Assembly (NCBI RefSeq): GCF_030680185.1 | Contig: NZ_JAUXVZ010000032.1 | Span: 1 to 64,000, forward strand | Reading direction: 5' to 3' | DNA from: Phenylobacterium sp. | GTDB lineage: Bacteria > Pseudomonadota > Alphaproteobacteria > Caulobacterales > Caulobacteraceae | Length of the DNA stretch: 64,000 bases | Shown here: piece after piece, positions 58,209 to 64,000 of the stretch | How the letters are laid out: each line of letters opens with the position of its first letter | Position numbering within the stretch: position 1 is the stretch's first letter | Translations under genes and position numbers: made by a program | The notes under the pieces: generated by a model | Told to the model about the DNA's origin: nothing | The model's database searches: none | Seen by the model: the letters and a program-made list of their open reading frames with translations, nothing else

Positions 58209-59170
58209 TGGACGCTCCGTTGATCATCGCCGTGCCGTCCAAGGGGCGGCTGAAGGAACAGGTCGAGGACTGGCTCGCCGACTGCGCGCTGAAGCTCGAG
58301 GCCGAGGGCGGCGCCCGGGGCTATATGGCCAGCCTCAAAGGGCTCGAGGGCGCGCAGGTCCGCCTGCTGTCGGCCGGCGACATCGCCGAGGCCATCGATG
58401 CTGGCGAGGCCCATCTGGGGGTGACGGGCGAGGACCTGATGCGCGAGCGTCCGGGCGACCTGGCCGCCCGCGCCCTGCTGCTGCGTCCCCTGGGCTTTGG
58501 CCGCGCCGACCTGGTGGTGGCCACGCCCAAGAGCTGGCTCGATGTCGAGACCATGGGCGACCTGGAAGAGGTGGCGCACGACATCCTGGCCCGCACCGGC
58601 CGGCGAATGCGGGTGGCCACCAAATACATTCTGCAGACCCGCGCCTTCTTCGCCCGCCACGGCCTGGTCGACTACCGGATCGTGGAATCGGGCGGCGCCA
58701 CCGAGGGCGCGCCGGCGGCCGGGGCCGCCGAACTGGTGGTCGATATCACCACCACCGGGGCCACGCTGGAGGCCAATGGTCTGAAGGTGCTGAGCGACGG
58801 CGTGATCCTGAAAAGTCAGGCGCATCTGGCCGCCAGCCTGCGGGCCGACTGGTCGGGCTTCCACCTCCAGGTGGCTGAGCAGCTCCTGCGCCAGGTGGAG
58901 GCGCGGGCGAATGCGCGGGCCAGCGCCACCCTGACTTGGCCCGAGGCCGAGATCGGGCCCGCCGCCCAGGGCGTCATTGACGGCCTGATGTCGCGGGGGG
59001 CGTCGCGCCGGCCCAACGGCCTGTTGGCCCCCTCCGGCGTCGTGGCTGAGGCGGGTCAGGCGCTATCAACGGCCGGACTGGGGCCTGTTGCCGCCGCGCA
59101 ACCGGACTTCGTGTTTGCAACGACGTCACCCGGCATGGACCTGCTGAAGTCCATCCTGGCCAAAAACTGA
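58208..59170 (+). CDS. hisG: ATP phosphoribosyltransferase catalytic subunit HisG
   Basis: IIAVPSKGRLKEQVEDWL, LGVTGEDLMRER, VATKYILQTRAFF, VVDITTTGATLEANGLKVL. Confidence 0.94.
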   Translation: MDAPLIIAVPSKGRLKEQVEDWLADCALKLEAEGGARGYMASLKGLEGAQVRLLSAGDIAEAIDAGEAHLGVTGEDLMRERPGDLAARALLLRPLGFGRADLVVATPKSWLDVETMGDLEEVAHDILARTGRRMRVATKYILQTRAFFARHGLVDYRIVESGGATEGAPAAGAAELVVDITTTGATLEANGLKVLSDGVILKSQAHLAASLRADWSGFHLQVAEQLLRQVEARANARASATLTWPEAEIGPAAQGVIDGLMSRGASRRPNGLLAPSGVVAEAGQALSTAGLGPVAAAQPDFVFATTSPGMDLLKSILAKN

Positions 59171-59281
59171 CGAATGAGTCAAAAATATCGGGATTGTGAG
59201 GGCGATTGGCCGAAATCCCGGAAATCCGAAGGGAAATTCCGCCTGTCCGCCGATTTGGTTGATTGACTCGGACCTGAAATT

Positions 59282-59432
59282 GCCGTTTTCTCACTTGGCG
59301 AGAGACAAGACGGCGACTTAAGTCCTGAAGTCTCCGGCGTTTCGGGGAGGAAACGCCCTTCTAAAATGAGCGGCAGCTCACAATAAGAACAGGCCCGTTG
59401 CGATTATCCCCCGCAGCGGGCCATTTCTTTTT
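59282..59432 (+). ncRNA. candidate structured RNA or long structured 3' UTR after hisG
   Basis: Successive hairpins incl. GGCGTTTC-GGGGAG-GAAACGCC (59336-59357), ending in a terminator. Confidence 0.35.
59392..59432 (+). terminator. Rho-independent terminator
   Basis: GGCCCGTTGC...GCAGCGGGCC followed by ATTTCTTTTT. Confidence 0.8.
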
Positions 59433-59506
59433 GGTCGAAACCCAAAAATTGACTCAAGAGATAAAAATCGGGGCGGGCCGATCCGGCCGCGCCCCGACTC
59501 ATGGGG

Positions 59507-61603
59507 TCACCAGATTCGGACGCGGTCCTCAGGCGCCACATGCATGGCGTCCTCCGGCGCAACGTCGAAGGCGTCGTACCAGGCGTCGATATTGGCGACG
59601 GGCACATTGACCCGATAATGCGGCGGCGAGTGGGGCCCTGACACCAGCTGGCGCCGAAGGGCGTCCTCCCGATACTTGCCCCGCCACACCTGCGCCCAGC
59701 CCAGGAACACCCGCTGGTCGCCGGTGAAGCCGTCGATGACCGGCGCAGGCTTGCCGTCCAGGGACAGGTGGTAGGCGTCGAGGCCAAGCAGCAGGCCGCC
59801 GAGGTCGGCGATGTTCTCGCCCATGCTCAACTGCCCGTTGATCGGCAGGCCGGGGATCGGCTCGATCGCCGAGTACTGGGCGCCTAGCTTCTCGGCCTGG
59901 ACGTTGAACTTGGCCGCGTCCTCGGCCGTCCACCAGTCGGTCAGCCTGCCGTCGCCGTCCGACTTGCGTCCCTGATCGTCGAAGCCATGGGTGATCTCGT
60001 GGCCGATCACGCCGCCAATACCGCCATAATTGATCGCCGGATCGGCGTCGGGGTCGAAGAAGGGCGGCTGCAGGATGGCGGCCGGGAACACGATCTGGTT
60101 CTTCGTCGGGCTGTAATAGGCGTTCACGGTCGGGGGCGTCATGCCCCATTCCTTGTCGTCCACCGGCTCATCGAGGCGGTTCACGCGATAGGCCCATTCG
60201 AAGGCCGCGGCCCGCTGCACATTGCCGTACAGATCGTCGGCCGCGATCGTCAGGGACGAATAGTCCCGCCATTCCTCGGGATAGCCGATCTTGACCGTGA
60301 ACTTGGACAGCTTCTCCAGGGCCTTGGTCTTGGTCTCGTCGCCCATCCAGGTCAGGCCCTTGATGCGCGTCTCCATGGCGCTCTTGATGTCGCCCACCAG
60401 GGCTTCCATCTTGGCCTTGCTCTCCGGCGGGAAGTACTCGGCCACATAGAGCTTGCCGAGCGCTTCGCCGGCATAGGTGTCGACCATGCTGACGCCGCGC
60501 TTCCAGCGGGGCCGCTGCTCCGGCTGGCCCGACAAGGTCTTTTCGCGGAAGCCGTGATAGGCCGCGACGAAGGGCTCCGACAGATAGGGCGCAGCCTGAT
60601 CGGTCAGGGTGTAGGCCGCCCAGGCCCTCTGAACCTCGACCGGGGTTTCGGCGAAGATGGCGGCGATCTTCGGGAAGGCGGTGTTTTCCGAGGCCACCAC
60701 CCGCTCGGCCGCTGTCAGGTCGGCGCCTTCGATGAAGGCGTCCCAGGGGAAGTCCGGCGCATAGGCCTTCAACTCGGCCAGGGTGTAGGGATTGTAGGTC
60801 TTGTCGTCGTCGCGACGATCGGCCCGGGTCCAGGAGACCTCGGCGATCTTCGTCTCCATCTCGACGATGGCCTTGGCGTTGGCCTCAGGCTCGGTCCAGC
60901 CGGCCAGGCGGAGAAGCTCGGCCACATAGAGCTCGTACTGCGCCTTCTGGGCGGCGAAGTTCTCGGTCAGATAATAGTCGCGGTCGGGCATGCCGAGGCC
61001 GGCCTGGCCGAGATAGACCGTGTAGCGGTCCGGATCCTTGGCGTCGTCATAGACATAGGCGCCGAAGATCGAGCCGCCGAAGCCCTTCATGGTCTCGCCC
61101 ATCAGGCGGGCCAGGTCCTGTTTCGTGGTGGCGGCGCGCACCCGGGCGAGGTCGTCGGCGAGCGGCGCGGCGCCTTTGGCGTCCACGGCGGCCTGATCCA
61201 TGAAGCTCTTGTAGAAGGCGCCGATCAGGGCCTCGTCGCCGCTGGCGCCGCCGCCCGCGGCCGAGGCGTCCAGCACCGCGCGCATGCGGTTGACCGACAG
61301 CTCGTTCAGCGCGTCGAACGTGCCGTAGCGCGAGCGATCCGACGGGATTTCCAGGGCGTCCACATAGGCGCCGTTGACGTGGTTGAAGAAGTCTTCGCCC
61401 GGGCGGACAGCGGGGTTCATGCCCGTCTGGTCAAAACCCCATGCGCCCATGCGCTGGGCCTGAGAGACATCGACGGCCGCGCCGGCCTCGGCGGTGGGCG
61501 CAGCGCTGAAAATGTGGAGGGGGCGGAAATCGGAAGCGGTCGCCGGCGCTGCAGCGCTGAGGAGGGCGGCCGCCGCAGCGGCGCCGAACCAGAGGGTCTT
61601 CAT
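59507..61603 (-). CDS. M13 family metallopeptidase (neprilysin-like)
   Basis: GGIGGVIGHEITHGFDDQGRKSDGDG zinc motif; ENIADLGGL; signal peptide. Confidence 0.94.
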   Translation of the reverse strand: MKTLWFGAAAAAALLSAAAPATASDFRPLHIFSAAPTAEAGAAVDVSQAQRMGAWGFDQTGMNPAVRPGEDFFNHVNGAYVDALEIPSDRSRYGTFDALNELSVNRMRAVLDASAAGGGASGDEALIGAFYKSFMDQAAVDAKGAAPLADDLARVRAATTKQDLARLMGETMKGFGGSIFGAYVYDDAKDPDRYTVYLGQAGLGMPDRDYYLTENFAAQKAQYELYVAELLRLAGWTEPEANAKAIVEMETKIAEVSWTRADRRDDDKTYNPYTLAELKAYAPDFPWDAFIEGADLTAAERVVASENTAFPKIAAIFAETPVEVQRAWAAYTLTDQAAPYLSEPFVAAYHGFREKTLSGQPEQRPRWKRGVSMVDTYAGEALGKLYVAEYFPPESKAKMEALVGDIKSAMETRIKGLTWMGDETKTKALEKLSKFTVKIGYPEEWRDYSSLTIAADDLYGNVQRAAAFEWAYRVNRLDEPVDDKEWGMTPPTVNAYYSPTKNQIVFPAAILQPPFFDPDADPAINYGGIGGVIGHEITHGFDDQGRKSDGDGRLTDWWTAEDAAKFNVQAEKLGAQYSAIEPIPGLPINGQLSMGENIADLGGLLLGLDAYHLSLDGKPAPVIDGFTGDQRVFLGWAQVWRGKYREDALRRQLVSGPHSPPHYRVNVPVANIDAWYDAFDVAPEDAMHVAPEDRVRIW

Positions 61604-61683
61604 GTGGAAATATCAGCCTCTTTGGGGTCTGGGATGGGCGAACCATGCCCCGCCCAGACCCCGGGAGACTCATTACATTTTCG

Positions 61684-63318
61684 TTAGGCTTTGGCGGCCA
61701 GGGCGTCCTGGGCCTGGGCGCGCACCGACTTGTAGTCGAGCTTGCCGTTGGGCGCGCGGACCACGGGCGCGAACACCAGGTCCCGCGGGACCTTGTAGTC
61801 GGCGAGGTTGGTCTTCACGTGGGCCTGAAGGTCGGCGAGGCTGGGCTCGGCGCCGCCGGCCACATCCACCACCGCGCAGATGCGCTCGCCAAACCGCGGG
61901 TCGGGCAGGCCGACCACGGCGGCGTCACGCACGCCGGGGAAGCGCTTCAGGGCCTCTTCCACCTCTTCGGGGAAGACCTTTTCGCCGCCGGTGTTGATCA
62001 CCTGGCTGCCGCGACCCAGCAGGGTGATGGCGCCGTCGGCCTCCACCGTGGCCCAGTCGCCGGGCACCGACCACCGCTGGCCTTCGAAGATGCGGAAGGT
62101 CTTGGCCGACTTTTCCTCATCCTTGTAATAGCCGAGCGGGGTGTGACCACCGACCGCCACCAGGCCGCGCTCGCCCGAACCCGGCGCCACCCGGCGGCCG
62201 TCCTCGGTGAAGACCGCCGCATTGGGGCCGGTGGCGAATTTGGCCGTCGCCGCCGAGACGCCGCCGCCGGACGCCGAAGAGGCGAGGCCGAGGGCTTCGG
62301 ACGAACCCAGGCTGTCCATCAGCATGATGTTGGGCAGGTGCTTGAGCAGGCCCTGCTTGTTCTCCGCCGACCACATGGTGCCGGACGAGACGATCCGCTT
62401 GAGGCTGGGCATGGTCCAGCGGCCGGGATTGGCCTCCAGGCATTCCAGCATGGGCGCGGCGAAGGCCAGGCCCACGATGATCAGGCCGCTGACCCCCAGC
62501 CGCTCGACCTCGTCGAACAGGACGGCCGGATCGAACTTGCGCGAGGGCAGGGTGGCGATGGCGCCGCCGCTGATCAGCTGGCCAAAGGAGATGAACTGGC
62601 CCGTGGCGTGCATGAGCGGGGCGACCGGGATGGTGATCGCCTGGGGTTCGGCGGACGCCGCATTGGCCTTGGCGCGGACGCCGGCCTCTTCGACGGTCTC
62701 GAGCGGGGGCAGGCCGAGCAGCAGATTGGCGCCGCCGCCGAGACCCTTGAACAGGTCTTCCTGACGCCACATCACGCCCTTGGGCATGCCGGTCGTGCCG
62801 CCCGTATACATAAAGAGAAGATCGTCGGCCGAGCGTCCCCAGGGCGCCTCGAAGCGCGCGCCGTCGCCGGCGACGATGGCGTCATAATCCTCGGCCCAGT
62901 CGGGAACCGGGAAGCCCTCTTCGGCGACGGCGATCCAGGCCTTCACCTTGGGCAGGCGCGACCGGACCGATGCGGCCGTCTCGGCGAACGAGGCGTGGAA
63001 CACCACGGCCTCGGCGTCGGCGTTGTCGAACAGATAGACCAACTCGTCGCCGCTGTAGCGATAGTTGGTGTTGAAGGGGACGAGGCCCGCCTTGAACGCG
63101 GCGTAGTAGGTCTCGATGTATTCCGGGCCGTTGTAGAGGTAGGCGGCGACCTTGGACTGATGGGTCAGCCCCTTCTCGACCATGCGTCGGGCCAGGGCGT
63201 TGGCGCGGGCGTCGAAGTCCTTCCAGGCGAGCACAGTGTCACCGTGGATCAGGGCTGGGCGGTCCGGCGTGGCGCGCGCGACCGATTCCCACAGGTTGGC
63301 GTAATTCCAAACCTCCAT
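61684..63318 (-). CDS. acyl-CoA synthetase (AMP-binding)
   Basis: LLFMYTGGTTGMPKGVMWRQ; GRGSQVINTGGEKVFPEEVEEALKRFPGVRDAAVVGLPDPRFGE. Confidence 0.93.
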   Translation of the reverse strand: MEVWNYANLWESVARATPDRPALIHGDTVLAWKDFDARANALARRMVEKGLTHQSKVAAYLYNGPEYIETYYAAFKAGLVPFNTNYRYSGDELVYLFDNADAEAVVFHASFAETAASVRSRLPKVKAWIAVAEEGFPVPDWAEDYDAIVAGDGARFEAPWGRSADDLLFMYTGGTTGMPKGVMWRQEDLFKGLGGGANLLLGLPPLETVEEAGVRAKANAASAEPQAITIPVAPLMHATGQFISFGQLISGGAIATLPSRKFDPAVLFDEVERLGVSGLIIVGLAFAAPMLECLEANPGRWTMPSLKRIVSSGTMWSAENKQGLLKHLPNIMLMDSLGSSEALGLASSASGGGVSAATAKFATGPNAAVFTEDGRRVAPGSGERGLVAVGGHTPLGYYKDEEKSAKTFRIFEGQRWSVPGDWATVEADGAITLLGRGSQVINTGGEKVFPEEVEEALKRFPGVRDAAVVGLPDPRFGERICAVVDVAGGAEPSLADLQAHVKTNLADYKVPRDLVFAPVVRAPNGKLDYKSVRAQAQDALAAKA

Positions 63319-63483
63319 AGGGCGTCCTCCATTATCAAAATATGTGGCGCATAAAGAGGACGGGCCTGCGCGAAGTCAACGCCGCCCAGCCCTTGGCGGG
63401 CAAGGATCCTGACCGGCGCGTGGAACAGTTCGCCTGTAGGGCCGCGCCTGCCATACTTACCGTGAACGGGGGCGAGGGATCAT

Positions 63484-64000
63484 ATGGACGGCCACGGGGC
63501 GACGGACGGCTATAAGGACATCGTCCTGTTCCTGGCCACGGCGGGTGTCGTGGTGCCGCTGTTCCGGCGCTGGAAGATCAGTCCGATCCTCGGCTTCATC
63601 CTGGCGGGCGTGGCGCTCGGCCCGTTCGGTCTGGCGCGGCTGGGGGATCTGGCCCCCTGGGTGTCCTACTTCACCGTCGACAATCCCGAAGACATCGCCC
63701 AGCTCGCAGAGCTGGGGGTCGTCTTCCTGCTGTTCATGATCGGGCTGGAGCTGTCGTGGGAGCGGCTGCGGCTGATGCGCAAGCTGGTCTTCGGGCTGGG
63801 CGCGGCCCAGGTCGCGGTGACCCTGGGCGTGTTGACGGGCCTGGCCATGCTGCTGGGCATGGATGTGGCGCCGGCCGCAGCCATCGGCGCGGCGCTCGCC
63901 CTGTCCTCCACCGCCATCGTCATGCCGGTGCTGATCGAACAGCGTCGGCACCATTCGACCACCGGGCGGGCGACCTTTGCGATCCTGCTGTTCCAGGACC
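63484..64000 (+). CDS. Kef-type cation:proton antiporter, truncated by window end
   Basis: MDGHGATDGYKDIVLFLATAGVVVPLFRRWKISPILGFILAGVALGPFGL...LGVVFLLFMIGLELSWERL; no stop before 64000. Confidence 0.88.
   Translation, partial: MDGHGATDGYKDIVLFLATAGVVVPLFRRWKISPILGFILAGVALGPFGLARLGDLAPWVSYFTVDNPEDIAQLAELGVVFLLFMIGLELSWERLRLMRKLVFGLGAAQVAVTLGVLTGLAMLLGMDVAPAAAIGAALALSSTAIVMPVLIEQRRHHSTTGRATFAILLFQD

Noticed and set aside
59987-61687. 566-aa plus-strand ORF over the M13 peptidase gene
   Set aside because: Antisense shadow of a clear M13 metallopeptidase.

Overview
This 64 kb window is a high-GC chromosomal segment typical of Caulobacterales (Caulobacter/Phenylobacterium-like). I saw no phage, transposon or CRISPR content. 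It carries an initiator tRNA and about 50 supportable protein-coding genes. The most informative part is about 4.8-18.3 kb, a general stress response (GSR) island: phyK, sigT/ecfG, nepR and phyR, an HWE kinase with a FAT GUY-type receiver, sodB and many small envelope/stress genes (entericidin, two DUF1328, DUF883/ElaB-like, DUF4142, glycine-zipper and OmpA lipoproteins). Reading by eye, I found ten exact EcfG/SigT-type promoter matches (GGAAC-N16/17-CGTT) between 5.0 and 14.9 kb, one more at 36.4 kb, and three GGAAC-N16-AGTT near matches. One near match precedes an unannotated, highly structured, C-tract-containing RNA with an intrinsic terminator at about 9.64-9.77 kb, a strong candidate for a GsrN-like GSR small RNA. 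A second unannotated element is a 25-codon histidine-rich leader peptide (MTFVAPHHGHPHHPISCGIGRGCAA) followed by mutually exclusive stem-loops upstream of hisS-hisZ-hisG, which suggests histidine-dependent attenuation. Other leads are a perfect Fur-like palindrome with a possible minus-strand sRNA at about 2.2-2.3 kb, a pair of interspersed palindromic repeats that contain gene stop codons, and a structured region after hisG. All functional calls rest on reading translations and motifs; no database search was run.
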